A DNA stretch of 64,000 bases from Pseudomonas sp. ML2-2023-3 (GCF_037055275.1 NZ_CP146343.1:1584501-1648500), one strand, 5' to 3'. Counted from the first letter of the stretch, positions 52,681 through 62,660 are shown. Notes: generated from the sequence alone by a model not told the origin. Made by a program: numbers and translations.

Positions 52681-54060
52681 TTAAATCGGTAGATAAATCC
52701 CGAACGTATTGCGTCCACCACCGCTGCGTACAAACACTTCGCCACCGTGCATTTGCGCAATGGCTTTGACGATGGCCAGCCCCAGGCCGTGGTTGGCACC
52801 ACTGTTATAGCGGGCCGCATCCACCCGATAAAAACGCTCGAACAGCCGTGGTAAATGCTCTGGCGCAATCGGCTCCCCAGGATTGCTGACACTGATGGTC
52901 ACCTGATCCGCCGTGTGGCTGATCTGAACGTCAATCGATTGCCCAGCTTCGGTATGTTGCACGGCATTGTTCAGTAAGTTGATCAGCGCCCGACGCAGGT
53001 GGGCTTTTTCGATATTGACCTGGGCATCGCCGCTGACCTTCACCTCAACCTGCGCGTCCTCAAGAATGAACTCCAGGTAATCCAGGGTCGTGGCCACTTC
53101 GTCTGCCAGGGAGGCGTGGATCAGTTTGTTCGCTTTGCTCCCTTGGTCGGCGCTGGCCAGAAACAGCATGTCATTGATGATGCTGCGCAGGCGCTCCAGT
53201 TCCTCGAGGTTGGATTGCAGCACCTCGAAGTAGTGCTCGGCCGAACGTCCCCGCGTCAGTGCGACCTGGGTCTGGCCAATCAGGTTGGTCAGCGGGGAGC
53301 GCAGTTCATGGGCCACGTCGGCATTGAATGACTCCAGGCGGGTGTAGGCCTGCTCGACCCGGTCCAGGGTCGCATTGAAGGCACTCACCAGTTGGTCCAG
53401 CTCCGGCGCCAGCGGCGCAAGGTGCAAGCGCCCGGACAAGCGCGGCGGAGCCAGTTTTTGCGCTTCCTGGGATAAATCGTTCAACGGTTTGAGACCAATG
53501 CGCGCTACCCAATAGCCGAGCAGCGAGGCCAGAAGCACGCCAACAGCCGCCAGGCTGACCAGCGCGATCAGCAGGTGGTGCTGGGTCTGGCGAAAGGTGT
53601 GCGTATCGATGGCAATCAAAAAGCGCAGTGCCGGGCGCTGTTCCTTGGCTGCAATCTCGCTGATGAGTACCTTGAACGGGTCAGCCTGGCCAGGCAGCCG
53701 CAAGTCCCGCACGCCGACCGGGCCTTGGGCGAATTCGCGCACTGTGGCCTCGGGGTTGCCGTATTCATAGGACGGGTCAGCGCTGATGGCCCAGAACCGG
53801 ATGCGTTTGTCCTCTTCGCTGAGCAGCTTGAGCTTGGCGCTGATCTTGGCCCAGTGTTCGGGCGTGCCGTAACGATTGATGGACGATTCCAGCACGCTGT
53901 ATCGCGCATCCAGTTCCGCTTCGGGCAGGCGCCCGATGCTTTTGTCGACCTGCTGGTAAAGCGCTCCGCCAATCAACACAAACACCAGCAGTGCGACGAG
54001 GGCGAACATCGCACTCAAGCGCATGGCGATGGAGTCCAGGGCCTTGATCCGCTTAATCAC
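52681..54060 (-). CDS. Heavy-metal-type sensor histidine kinase (CusS/CopS-like)
   Basis: 459 residues. Helix (MFALVALLVFVLIGGALYQ), periplasmic sensor of about 120 residues, second helix, HAMP, HisKA with the phospho-acceptor His251 in DVAHELRSPLTNL, and HATPase (N-box INLLNNAVQH, G-box GLGLAIVKAIAQ). The layout matches CusS/CopS, but no obvious metal-binding His/Met cluster is seen in the sensor. GTG start 54060 overlaps the regulator stop by 8 bases. Last gene of a four-gene operon. Confidence 0.88.
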   Translation of the reverse strand: MIKRIKALDSIAMRLSAMFALVALLVFVLIGGALYQQVDKSIGRLPEAELDARYSVLESSINRYGTPEHWAKISAKLKLLSEEDKRIRFWAISADPSYEYGNPEATVREFAQGPVGVRDLRLPGQADPFKVLISEIAAKEQRPALRFLIAIDTHTFRQTQHHLLIALVSLAAVGVLLASLLGYWVARIGLKPLNDLSQEAQKLAPPRLSGRLHLAPLAPELDQLVSAFNATLDRVEQAYTRLESFNADVAHELRSPLTNLIGQTQVALTRGRSAEHYFEVLQSNLEELERLRSIINDMLFLASADQGSKANKLIHASLADEVATTLDYLEFILEDAQVEVKVSGDAQVNIEKAHLRRALINLLNNAVQHTEAGQSIDVQISHTADQVTISVSNPGEPIAPEHLPRLFERFYRVDAARYNSGANHGLGLAIVKAIAQMHGGEVFVRSGGGRNTFGIYLPI

Positions 54061-54730
54061 CGCGCCGCTCCAGCACATAACCCATGCCACGGATGGTGTG
54101 CAGCAACTTGTGCTCGAACGGTCCGTCGAGCTTGGCGCGCAAGCGCTTGATCGCCACTTCGACCACGTTGGCATCGCTGTCGAAATTGATGTCCCAGACC
54201 ATCTCGGCAATGGCCGTCTTGGACAGGATTTCACCCTGGCGCCGCGCCAGTACGCTAAGCAACGAAAACTCCTTGGCGGTCAGGTCCAGGCGGGTTCCGG
54301 CGCGACTGGCCTTGCGGCTGATCAGATCTATCCACAGGTCGTCGACAGTGACCTGCACCGGTTCGTGACCACCACCGCTGCGACGGGTCAGGGCTTGCAG
54401 GCGGGCCACCAGTTCCAGAAATGAAAACGGTTTGCCCAGATAGTCGTCGGCGCCTTCACGCAATCCGCGAATCCGGTCTTCGACCCGCTCCCGTGCCGTC
54501 AGCATGATCACCGGGGTTTGCTTGCGCCCGCGCAGGGCCCTCAGTACCCCGAAGCCATCGAGGCCGGGCAGCATGACATCGAGCACGATCACCGCGTAAT
54601 CGCTCTCCATCGCCAGGTGCAGGCCTTCGATGCCGTCGCGGGCAACATCCACCGTATAACCTTGCTCGGTCAGCCCGCGGTGCAGGTAGTCGGCGGTTTT
54701 CTCTTCATCTTCAACGATCAGAACGCGCAT
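54053..54730 (-). CDS. OmpR/CusR-type response regulator
   Basis: 225 residues. Receiver domain with phospho-acceptor Asp51 (VIVLDVMLPG) and acidic pocket VEDEE, then a winged-helix DNA-binding domain (about 125-220, LDLTAKEFSLLSVLARRQGE). CusR/CopR subgroup by length and motifs. Starts inside the end of the RND pump gene (20-base overlap), so it is co-translated with the pump, unusual for such systems. Confidence 0.92.
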   Translation of the reverse strand: MRVLIVEDEEKTADYLHRGLTEQGYTVDVARDGIEGLHLAMESDYAVIVLDVMLPGLDGFGVLRALRGRKQTPVIMLTARERVEDRIRGLREGADDYLGKPFSFLELVARLQALTRRSGGGHEPVQVTVDDLWIDLISRKASRAGTRLDLTAKEFSLLSVLARRQGEILSKTAIAEMVWDINFDSDANVVEVAIKRLRAKLDGPFEHKLLHTIRGMGYVLERRGD

Positions 54731-57700
54731 AACCTGCCTCAGTGATCGGTTTGGAACGATGGAACAGTCGCTCAAGCCACAAGTATATGACCGGCGTGGT
54801 AAACAGGGTCAGGGCCTGGCTCACCAGCAGCCCGCCAGCCACGGCAATCCCCAGGGGCTGGCGCAGTTCTGCGCCGGTGCCATAGCCGAGCATCAGCGGC
54901 AAGGCGCCGAGGAGGGCGGCGATGGTGGTCATGATGATCGGCCGGAACCGGGTGATACAGGCTTCATAGATGGCATCTTCCGGGCTCAGGCCGCGATTGC
55001 GCTGGGCATCCAGGGCAAAGTCGATCATCAGAATGCCGTTTTTCTTGACGATACCGATCAGCAGCACCAGCCCGATCAACGCCATGATTGAAAAGTCCTG
55101 CCCGCATATCCACAGCATCAGCAGCGCACCGAGCCCGGCTGATGGCAGGGTCGAAATGATCGTCAACGGGTGTACAAAGCTTTCATAGAGCACCCCCAGA
55201 ATGATGTACACCGCCACCAGCGCCGCCAGGATCAGCCACGGCTGGCTGGCCAGCGAGCTCTGGAACGCCTGCGCGGCGCCCTGGAAGTTGCCGCTTATGG
55301 TACTCGGCATGCCGATTTCGTTTTTCGCCTGATTGAGCATCAGCACGGCATCGCCCAAGGCCACGCCGGGCGCGAGGTTGAACGACAGGTTGGCTGCCGG
55401 GAACATGCCGTCATGACTGATCGAAAGCGGCCCGCTGGCAGGCGCGTCTACCTTGGCCACGGCTGACAGGGGCACCATGTCCCCGGTCAGCGGCGAGCGC
55501 AGGTAGAAGTAGCCCAGGCTTTCGGCTTTGCCTCGCTGCTGCGCGTCCACCTCCAGAATGACGTTGTACTGGTTGGTCTCGGTCTGGAATTCATTGACCT
55601 GGCGCTGGCCGAACGCGTCATACAGCGCTTCATCGACATCGGTGGCGGTCAGGCCGAAGCGGGCTGCAGCGTTCCGGTCGATGCTGATGTGGGTGATGCT
55701 GCCGCCCAGTTGCAGGTCGTTGGACAAGTCGCGAAAGGCCGGGTTGGCGCGCAGTTTTTCGGTCAGGCGCTGGGTCCAGGTGGTGAGCGTCGGGCCGTCG
55801 TTGCTTTTGAGCACGTATTGATACTGGCTGCGGCTTGGCCCCGAGCTGAGGTTGATGTCCTGGCCTGCGCGCAGATACAGCACGATGCCCGGCACCTTGG
55901 CCAGTTGCGGGCGAATCCGGTCGATAAATTCGCTGGCCGACACATCGCGCTGGCTCCGGTCCTTGAGGGCAATCCAGAAGCGGCCGTTGGCGATGGTCTG
56001 GTTGCTGCCGGTGACGCCCACGGAGTGGGAAAAAGCCTGGACCGCAGGGTCGTTGCTGATGATGTTGGCCAGCGCCAGATGCTTTTGTGTCATGTCAGGG
56101 AACGAAATGTCGGACGCCGCTTCGCTGGTGCCGAGCACGAAGCCGGTGTCCTGTACCGGGAAGAAACCCTTGGGGATCAGCACATACCCGGCGATGGCCA
56201 TGGCCAGCGTCACGCCAAAAATGCCGAGCATCAACCGCTGGTGCGCCAGGGCGCGCTTCAAGATCTTTTCGTACCCCGCCAGCAAGCGTTCGCCAAAGCC
56301 CGGCCTGGCATCTGGCTTGTGCACCGGCGAGCGCATAAACAGGGCCGCCAGCGTCGGGGCGAGGGTCAGTGACACCAGTACCGAAATCAGGATGGTCGAG
56401 GTCGCTGTCAGGGCGAACTCCTTGAACAGCCGCCCGACCACGCCGCCCATAAACAGCAATGGAATAAACGCGGCCACCAGCGAAAAGCTGATGGAGACCA
56501 CGGTAAAACCAATCTCGCTGGAGCCCTTGATCGCGGCGTCGCGCATGCTTTCGCCTGCTTCCAGATGGCGGTGAATGTTCTCCACCACCACGATCGCATC
56601 GTCGACCACAAACCCCACGGCGACCACAATCGCCACCAGTGTCAGGTTGTTGAGACTGAAGTCCAGCACATACATCAGGGCAAAGCTTGCGATCAGCGAA
56701 ACCCCGAGCACCGCCGACACAATCAGGGTGGCGGACCACTGGCGCAAAAACAGCGCCATCACCGCAACCACCAGCAGCACGGCAATCAGCAGGGTGATTT
56801 CAACCTCATGCAAGGACGCGCGAATGGTCTTGGTGCGGTCACTCAGCACGGTCACTTCGACGGAGGCGGGGAGCATGGCTTGCAGGCCGGGCAGGGCGGC
56901 CTGGATGCGGTCTACGGTTTCAACGATGTTCGCCCCCGGCTGGCGGGAGATCACCAGATTCAGACCCGGCTGGTGCCCGGACCAGGCTTGTACGTAATCG
57001 TTTTCTGCACCGTTGACCACTCGCGCCACGTCACGCAGTTGCACGGGCGCGCCGTCCTTGTACGAGACGATCAATTGGCCGTATTCGTCCGCATCAAACA
57101 ACTGATCGTTGGTCGACAGGGTGGAGATGCTCGACGGGCCGTACAGCGCGCCCTTGGCCAGATTGAGGCTGGTTTGCTGGATAGCCAGGCGAATATCGGC
57201 CAGGGTCAGGCCAATGGCAGCCAGCTTGTCGGCCGAGGCCTGGACCCGGATCGCCGGGCGTTGCTGGCCGGTGATGTTGATCAGGCCCACGCCATCAATC
57301 TGGCTGATCTGGCGTGCCAGCAGGGTTTCGACGTAATCGCTGAGTTCTGTGCCGGGCATGTGCAATGAACTGATGCTCAGTATCAGCACCGGGCTGTCGG
57401 CCGGGTTGACCTTCTTCCAAGTCGGCAGGGTCGGCATGTCCTTGGGTAACTTGCCGGACGCGGTGTTGATGGCCGCCTGAACCTCTTGCGCGGCGGTGTC
57501 GATGCTTTTGTCGAGGGTGAATTGCAGGGTCAGGGTGGTCGAGCCCAGCGCGCTGCTGGAGGTCATCTGGGTCATGCCGGGGATGGCGCTGAACTGCACT
57601 TCCAGCGGCGTGGCCACGGACGACGCCATCGTGTCCGGGCTGGCGCCCGGCAGCTGTGCCGACACCTGAATGGTCGGGAACTCGGCTTCGGGCAATGGCG

Positions 57701-57815
57701 CGATTGGCAGGCGTGGAAAGGCAATCAGCCCCACGAGCACCAGTGCAAACGTCAGCAGCACCGTGGCGACGGGGTGGTCGACGCACCAGGCGGACAGCGA
57801 GCGGCTGTTGGTCAT
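54711..57815 (-). CDS. RND efflux transporter, HAE-1 family (MdtC/MuxC-like)
   Basis: 1034 residues. Twelve helices, two large periplasmic loops. The proton-relay Asp405-Asp406 (VVDDAIVVVENIHRHLE) and GAELRQPLGIAVAGGLL near the end are HAE-1 features, so drug-type rather than metal-type. The N-terminal FPRLPIAPLPEAEFPTIQV is typical of the MdtB/MdtC pumps, which normally work as a pair; only one pump gene is here. Overlaps the adaptor gene by 4 bases and the regulator by 20. Confidence 0.93.
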   Translation of the reverse strand: MTNSRSLSAWCVDHPVATVLLTFALVLVGLIAFPRLPIAPLPEAEFPTIQVSAQLPGASPDTMASSVATPLEVQFSAIPGMTQMTSSSALGSTTLTLQFTLDKSIDTAAQEVQAAINTASGKLPKDMPTLPTWKKVNPADSPVLILSISSLHMPGTELSDYVETLLARQISQIDGVGLINITGQQRPAIRVQASADKLAAIGLTLADIRLAIQQTSLNLAKGALYGPSSISTLSTNDQLFDADEYGQLIVSYKDGAPVQLRDVARVVNGAENDYVQAWSGHQPGLNLVISRQPGANIVETVDRIQAALPGLQAMLPASVEVTVLSDRTKTIRASLHEVEITLLIAVLLVVAVMALFLRQWSATLIVSAVLGVSLIASFALMYVLDFSLNNLTLVAIVVAVGFVVDDAIVVVENIHRHLEAGESMRDAAIKGSSEIGFTVVSISFSLVAAFIPLLFMGGVVGRLFKEFALTATSTILISVLVSLTLAPTLAALFMRSPVHKPDARPGFGERLLAGYEKILKRALAHQRLMLGIFGVTLAMAIAGYVLIPKGFFPVQDTGFVLGTSEAASDISFPDMTQKHLALANIISNDPAVQAFSHSVGVTGSNQTIANGRFWIALKDRSQRDVSASEFIDRIRPQLAKVPGIVLYLRAGQDINLSSGPSRSQYQYVLKSNDGPTLTTWTQRLTEKLRANPAFRDLSNDLQLGGSITHISIDRNAAARFGLTATDVDEALYDAFGQRQVNEFQTETNQYNVILEVDAQQRGKAESLGYFYLRSPLTGDMVPLSAVAKVDAPASGPLSISHDGMFPAANLSFNLAPGVALGDAVLMLNQAKNEIGMPSTISGNFQGAAQAFQSSLASQPWLILAALVAVYIILGVLYESFVHPLTIISTLPSAGLGALLMLWICGQDFSIMALIGLVLLIGIVKKNGILMIDFALDAQRNRGLSPEDAIYEACITRFRPIIMTTIAALLGALPLMLGYGTGAELRQPLGIAVAGGLLVSQALTLFTTPVIYLWLERLFHRSKPITEAGYARSDR

Positions 57816-58957
57816 GGCTGCACCTGAGCGGGCGTTGGCTCACTCAATATTTCAACCCGCGAGCCTGGCTTGAGCCGCGACTGGCCATCGCTGACCAGTG
57901 TGTCCCCGGGATTGACGCCGGTGATGATGCTCTGCTCGGTGTCTTGATAGACCAGCAGCACAGGCACCGTTTCGACCTTGTCGGCCTGGACCCTGTACAC
58001 GAAGTAGTTGTCCAGCCCGCGCTGCACCACCTGAGGCGGGACCACCAGCGCATTCTTTGCCAGCCCTGACTGGATCTGGACATTGACCAGCTGGCCGGGC
58101 CACAGGGTTTGTTTGGGGTTGTCGAACTGGGCTTTGACCTTGATCGTGCCAGTGGTTGCCGAGACCTGATTGTCGATCAGGCTCAAGCGGCCCTCACCCA
58201 GCGGCGTGCCGCTGCTGTCGGCGTTGCCGATAAAGGCTTTGACCCGGGCCGGGTCTTTGGCCGTGAGCAAGTCGTGCAACAGGGGGAGCTGTTGTTGGGG
58301 CAGCGAAAACTCTACGGCAATGGGGTCGATCTGGGTGACGGAAAACAGCCCCAGAGAATCGCTGACCCGCAGGAAGTTGCCCGCGTCTACTGTTCGAATC
58401 CCCACGCGGCCGGTGACGGGTGATTGAATTTGCGTGTACGACAACTGCACCTGCGCCGCCGTAATAGCCGCCTGATTACCTTGCGCCGAGGCCTTGAGCT
58501 GGTTGACCAGCGCTTGTTGCTGATCGAGGGTTTGCCTGGATACGCCGTTGTCCACGCTCAACAACTGGTAGCGCTTGAGGTCGACCAGTGCCACTTGCAG
58601 CTGCGCCTGATTCTGTCCCAGTTGGGCCCTGGCCTGGTCGAGGCTGGCCTTGATCGAGCGGTCATCCAGGGTTGCCAGAAGATCGCCAGCCTTGACCTCC
58701 TGGCCTTCCTTGACCCGTATCTCGGTGAGAATGCCGTCGATTTGCGGGCGGATCATCACGCTGTGCAGTGACAACACCGCGCCAATCCCGCTGATATAGC
58801 GCGGTACGTCTTGTTGCAGCACTTGAACAACCCGTACCGGCACTGGAGCTGCGCCCGCGGACTTGCCGGGTGCGGGGCGGTTGAGCCAAAAGAGTGAAGC
58901 ACCGATCAGGGCTGCAACGAGGGTGCCCAGCAAGATTTTTCTAGTTGTGGTCGGCAT
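57812..58957 (-). CDS. RND periplasmic adaptor (MdtA-like membrane fusion protein)
   Basis: 381 residues. N-terminal anchor (ILLGTLVAALIGASLFWL, no lipobox Cys), lipoyl halves split by a helical hairpin (GILTEIRVKEGQEVKAGDLLATLD ... QIQSPVTGRVGIRTVDAGN, in pieces), beta-barrel and membrane-proximal domains. Links the inner-membrane pump to an outer-membrane channel; no outer-membrane factor gene is adjacent, so a TolC/OprM from elsewhere is expected. First gene of the operon. Confidence 0.93.
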   Translation of the reverse strand: MPTTTRKILLGTLVAALIGASLFWLNRPAPGKSAGAAPVPVRVVQVLQQDVPRYISGIGAVLSLHSVMIRPQIDGILTEIRVKEGQEVKAGDLLATLDDRSIKASLDQARAQLGQNQAQLQVALVDLKRYQLLSVDNGVSRQTLDQQQALVNQLKASAQGNQAAITAAQVQLSYTQIQSPVTGRVGIRTVDAGNFLRVSDSLGLFSVTQIDPIAVEFSLPQQQLPLLHDLLTAKDPARVKAFIGNADSSGTPLGEGRLSLIDNQVSATTGTIKVKAQFDNPKQTLWPGQLVNVQIQSGLAKNALVVPPQVVQRGLDNYFVYRVQADKVETVPVLLVYQDTEQSIITGVNPGDTLVSDGQSRLKPGSRVEILSEPTPAQVQP

Positions 58958-59206
58958 GCCGGATAGACGCCATGTGCGTGGAGTGGGGGCTGATCAATCA
59001 GTTATAGCGCGTCGACCCGGTCAGCACGGTGACGGCAAACTGACAGTGCTGACAGTTAGCCCTGGGTAAAACACCCTGCTGGTCATTTTGGTGGGAGCAG
59101 ATTGATGATTTTTACGGCCAGTGAGTGCAACGCACAGGGGGCGCGCAGGTATACTGCGCGGCATTGCGCCACTTGGCCTGACTTTTTACCGCATTTCGGA
59201 GCTTTC

Positions 59207-59452
59207 ATGACTACTCCTACACAATCGACGGCTCCTGATGCCTTGGACGCTGAACTGGTTGAGAATGAAACCACTGTGGAGACCCCGAAAAAACCGGTCA
59301 TCCCGGCGTTCACTTTCCCGTTCAAGCCTTCCGAGTTTGCCAAGGCCAAGTCCCAGGGCAAGGCGTACTACCAGAAGAGCGGCCTCGGCGGCCACGACAC
59401 AACCCCGGGCGCACCGCCACACGGCACACGTAAAACCATGGGCAAGCGCTGA
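59207..59452 (+). CDS. Small protein of unknown function
   Basis: 81 residues, soluble. Acidic Thr/Glu-rich start (ELVENETTVETPKKP), central PAFTFPFKPSEFAKAKSQGKAYYQKSG and basic Pro/Gly-rich tail HGTRKTMGKR. No signal peptide. ATG 59207 follows GGAG. A TATACT hexamer at 59150-59155 may be its promoter. Tail composition resembles small nucleic-acid-binding proteins, but this is only an impression. Confidence 0.75.
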   Translation: MTTPTQSTAPDALDAELVENETTVETPKKPVIPAFTFPFKPSEFAKAKSQGKAYYQKSGLGGHDTTPGAPPHGTRKTMGKR

Positions 59453-59453
59453 T

Positions 59454-59927
59454 TTATAGCTCGATGCGCTGTACCTGAATCATCCCGGCCCGTTCGTACA
59501 AACGGCGGGCCCTGGTGTTGCCCTCCATGACCTTCAGGTCAACCCAGGGCTCACCGCGTTGTGCGTACACCGCAAACACCTTCGCCAGCAGCGCCTGGCC
59601 AATGCCTTGCCCTTGATGCCGGGCATGCACCACCAAATCCTTCAGATAAGCGCTGGTCCAGCCTTGCGCAACCCCCACCACAACGCCTGAACGCAGTGCG
59701 ATCAAGCACAGCTGCGGGTCGAATTCGGCGTCGTGCAGCAGGCTGTGGCTCCACTCCCCGAACGAATCAATATGGCCACTGCCGTCGCTGTAGCCCTGGC
59801 TAAGCAAGGCATGCACCGGTTGCAACAGGTCATCGCTCAGGGGCACAAGGCTTACATCTTCAGGCCAGTGCACGGCTGCCAGCGGGCGGGTCAGGTCTTT
59901 GCGCAACAGCAGGCAGTAATCGCTCAT
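59454..59927 (-). CDS. GNAT family N-acetyltransferase
   Basis: 157 residues. The acetyl-CoA motif is VVHARHQGQGIGQALLAKVF (Q/RxxGxG/A) followed by LKVMEGNTRARRLYERAG. Substrate unknown. ATG 59927 with GAGGG upstream, 5 bases after the cheV stop, suggesting co-transcription with cheV. The longer frame to 60248 is antisense-like and not used. Confidence 0.87.
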   Translation of the reverse strand: MSDYCLLLRKDLTRPLAAVHWPEDVSLVPLSDDLLQPVHALLSQGYSDGSGHIDSFGEWSHSLLHDAEFDPQLCLIALRSGVVVGVAQGWTSAYLKDLVVHARHQGQGIGQALLAKVFAVYAQRGEPWVDLKVMEGNTRARRLYERAGMIQVQRIEL

Positions 59928-59932
59928 GTCCC

Positions 59933-60832
59933 TCAGTAACCTTGCTCGGCAACGGTGCGCGCCGCCAGGATCAGGCACTGTGTCAACTCGGGTGACGAGA
60001 ACTTGGTCAGCACCGCATTGGCCCCGGCCAGACGGGCTTTTTCGCTGTTCATCGAGCTGTTGAGCGAGGTGTGCAGCAGCACATAAAGGTGTGCAAAGTC
60101 CGGGGTGTCGCGCACGGTGCGGGTAAAGGCATAACCGTCCATTTCCGACATCTCGATATCGGACACCAGCACATTGATCTGGTCCGGTGTGCCTTGCAAT
60201 TCCAGCAGGCGTTCGATGGCTTCCTTGGCGCTGCGCGCCGTGTGGCAATGCAGGCCAAGATTGCGCAGGGTAATGACCGATTGTTGCAAGGCCACCTGAC
60301 TGTCATCGACGACCAGGATCCGGGCGTTGGCCAGCAGTCTGGAGTCTTCCTTGCTGAGGTCCTGGTCGGCGCCTTCGACTTTTGCCGGAGCGATGCCGTG
60401 GATCACCTTTTCGATATCCAGCACCTGCACCAGCACGCCGTCGACCTGGGTGACACCGGTGATGTACGAACGTTTGCCGGAGCCGTAGGGCGGTGGACGA
60501 ATGTCCGTGCTCAGGCAATGCACGATTTTGCTCACGGCTTGCACATGCAGGCCCTGCTTGGAGCGGCTGACATCGGTCACGATCAGGCAGCCGCCATCCG
60601 GGTCGAGCAGCGGTTGCTCGCCGATGGCCCGGCTTAGATCAATCACCGACAACGCCGTGCCACGCAACACCGCAATGCCTTTCACGTTGGGGTGCGACTC
60701 GGGCATTTTGGTCAGCGGCGGGCAGGGAATGATTTCACTGACCTTGAGCAGGTTGATCGCCAACAACTTGCCGCTGCGCAGAGTGAAGAGCAGAAGGGAA
60801 AGTGAGTCTGCGCGGGCATTGTTCGATGACAT
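59933..60832 (-). CDS. cheV: Chemotaxis coupling protein CheV
   Basis: 299 residues: CheW-like domain (about 10-155; LLLFTLRSGKLLAINLLKVSEII) and a receiver domain (about 170-295) with the ILVVDDSQVALQQ pocket and Asp in LVSDIEMSEMDG. Couples receptors to CheA with phosphorylation-dependent tuning. ATG 60832 has AGAAGG upstream. No other che genes in the window. Confidence 0.92.
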   Translation of the reverse strand: MSSNNARADSLSLLLFTLRSGKLLAINLLKVSEIIPCPPLTKMPESHPNVKGIAVLRGTALSVIDLSRAIGEQPLLDPDGGCLIVTDVSRSKQGLHVQAVSKIVHCLSTDIRPPPYGSGKRSYITGVTQVDGVLVQVLDIEKVIHGIAPAKVEGADQDLSKEDSRLLANARILVVDDSQVALQQSVITLRNLGLHCHTARSAKEAIERLLELQGTPDQINVLVSDIEMSEMDGYAFTRTVRDTPDFAHLYVLLHTSLNSSMNSEKARLAGANAVLTKFSSPELTQCLILAARTVAEQGY

Positions 60833-60912
60833 AAAAACCTTCTGTGGTGGGAGCGATACAGGGTTATCGACCTTAACCGGACGGGCTTTAGCGGGCAGGC
60901 ACAAATCCCCCT

Positions 60913-61057
60913 GTAGCAGCTGCCGAGCCTGCGAGGCTGCGTCCGGCGGCGAAGCCGTCGTAAACCCTGAGAGCCGGTTTTAACTGGCACACCACAGAGT
61001 CTGATTTCACGACGGCTTCGCCGCCGGACGCAGCCTCGCAGGCTCCGCAGCTGCTAC
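60913..61057. repeat. Long near-perfect inverted repeat (2 x 49 bp)
   Basis: Arms 60913-60961 and 61009-61057 match 48 of 49 positions around a 47-base loop. The head GTAGCAGCTGC is shared with the 13082 palindrome and the 19414-19553 repeat. It lies between the cheV start and the norR stop. Confidence 0.93.
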
Positions 61058-61061
61058 GGGA

Positions 61062-62609
61062 TCAGGGTTTGAGGCCCAGTCGTTTGGCCATGCGCCCCAG
61101 ATTCGCCCGGTCCAGGCCCAACTCCCGCGCAGCACTGGCCCAGTTGTGTTGATGGCGTTCAAGGCAGGCGCTGATCAGCTGGCGCTGGTAGTCCTCTGTC
61201 GCCAGGCGCAAGTCGCCAATGGTCTGCGGTGCGCCCTGAGGCTCAATCACCGCAGCGCTTGGCGGGGTCGTTGGCAAGTCCAGGTCGGCGGCGGTCAGGG
61301 TCAAAATGCGTGGTCGCGTGCTGCAACTGCCCAGGGCTTTAAGGGCGCTGCGGCCAATCAAGTGCTCCAGTTCGCGCACATTGCCAGGCCAGGAATACTG
61401 CACCAGTGCAGCTTGCGCGTCCGGGCTCAGGCGCAGGCTGCCAAGGCCCATGCGCGAACGGTTTTGTTCAAGGAAAAAACCGCTCAACAACAGCACATCC
61501 CGCCCGCGCTCACGCAATGCCGGCACCCTGATCGGGTAAACACTCAGGCGGTGATAAAAGTCCGCCCGCAGGCGCCCGCTGCGCACTTCTTCGGCCAGGT
61601 CTCGGTTGGTTGCCGCGATCAGCCGCACGTCGACCTGATGCTCCTGATCCGAGCCCAGGCGCTGCAACTGCCCGCTTTGCAGCACCCGCAGCAACTTGGC
61701 CTGCACGGTCAGTGACAGCTCGCCCACTTCATCCAGAAACAGGGTGCCACCGTTGGCCAGTTCGAATTTTCCGCGCCGGTCATTGGTTGCCCCGGTGAAG
61801 GCGCCGCGCACATGACCGAACAGTTCGCTTTCAACCAGGGTGTCGGGCAGGGCGGCGCAGTTCAGGCTGATCAGCGGTTTATCCGCCCGTGGCGAGGCGG
61901 CGTGAATGGCCTGTGCCACCAGCTCCTTGCCGACACCGGTTTCGCCGGTGATCAGCACCGTCAGGTCACTGCCGCCCACCAGGGCGATTTCTTCAAGCAG
62001 GCGTTTGTGAATCTTGCTCTGGCCGATCAGTTCTTTATTGGGCGAACCGTTGGCCTGTCGATAGAGTTCGGCTTTCTGTTGTTCATCTTCCACCCGCAAT
62101 GCCAGGCGCTCGATGCGTTGAGCCACGTTGACCGTGGCTGCGGCCAGACTGGCAAAGGCCTGCAGATCGTCCAGCTCGATCGGCTCAAAGCGTTTTGGGT
62201 CCAGGGCATCAAGCGTCAGCAGCCCCCAGGGACGCTCGTCCACGAATAGCGGGCAACCCATGCAGTCGTGAACCTCCAGGTGCTCCGCCAACCCGTCTAC
62301 CAGCCCGTCATAGGGGTCTGGCAGTTCGCAATTACTGGGGAAACGTGTCGGGCCGGGGCTGGCGAGCAATGCTTCAAAACGCGGGTGCTCGCTGACTTTA
62401 AAGCGTCGCCCCAGGGTATCCAGGCTCAAGCCGTCGACCGCCAGCGGCACCAGCCATTCACCGTCCAGGCGCAGCAGTGCCGCCGCATCGCAGGGAAGCA
62501 GGGCGCGCAAGGCTTGTAGCAGGCGTCGATAGCGTTCGCTTTCGGGCAGATCGCGGGACAAGTCCGCCACAAGCGGCAGCAAGGTGGTGAGTAGCAGTTT
62601 TGCAGTCAT
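61062..62609 (-). CDS. norR: Nitric-oxide responsive sigma-54 activator NorR (FhpR)
   Basis: 515 residues. GAF sensor domain (about 20-170; non-haem iron NO sensor), AAA+ domain with Walker A GETGVGKE, the sigma-54-contacting GAFTGA (269-274) and Walker [13 protein letters not shown], and a Fis-type HTH ([25 protein letters not shown]). Divergent from hmp, its expected target. A NorR-type palindrome covers its own start codon. Confidence 0.93.
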   Translation of the reverse strand: MTAKLLLTTLLPLVADLSRDLPESERYRRLLQALRALLPCDAAALLRLDGEWLVPLAVDGLSLDTLGRRFKVSEHPRFEALLASPGPTRFPSNCELPDPYDGLVDGLAEHLEVHDCMGCPLFVDERPWGLLTLDALDPKRFEPIELDDLQAFASLAAATVNVAQRIERLALRVEDEQQKAELYRQANGSPNKELIGQSKIHKRLLEEIALVGGSDLTVLITGETGVGKELVAQAIHAASPRADKPLISLNCAALPDTLVESELFGHVRGAFTGATNDRRGKFELANGGTLFLDEVGELSLTVQAKLLRVLQSGQLQRLGSDQEHQVDVRLIAATNRDLAEEVRSGRLRADFYHRLSVYPIRVPALRERGRDVLLLSGFFLEQNRSRMGLGSLRLSPDAQAALVQYSWPGNVRELEHLIGRSALKALGSCSTRPRILTLTAADLDLPTTPPSAAVIEPQGAPQTIGDLRLATEDYQRQLISACLERHQHNWASAARELGLDRANLGRMAKRLGLKP

Positions 62610-62660
62610 TTTGACCTCGTATAGTCGTTATGACTATAAATTAGATTGAGTCAAAATGAC
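62605..62660. promoter_or_regulatory. Three NorR-type enhancer sites
   Basis: GTCATTTTGAC (62605-62615), GTCGTTATGAC (62624-62634) and GTCAAAATGAC (62650-62660). The first and third are perfect matches to the GTCA-N3-TGAC NorR consensus; the middle differs by one base. E. coli NorR also needs three such sites. The first overlaps the norR start codon. Confidence 0.8.

Noticed and set aside
59928..60248. N-terminal extension of the GNAT gene into cheV
   Set aside because: The extension overlaps cheV in another frame and the ATG at 59927 has a good ribosome-binding site.
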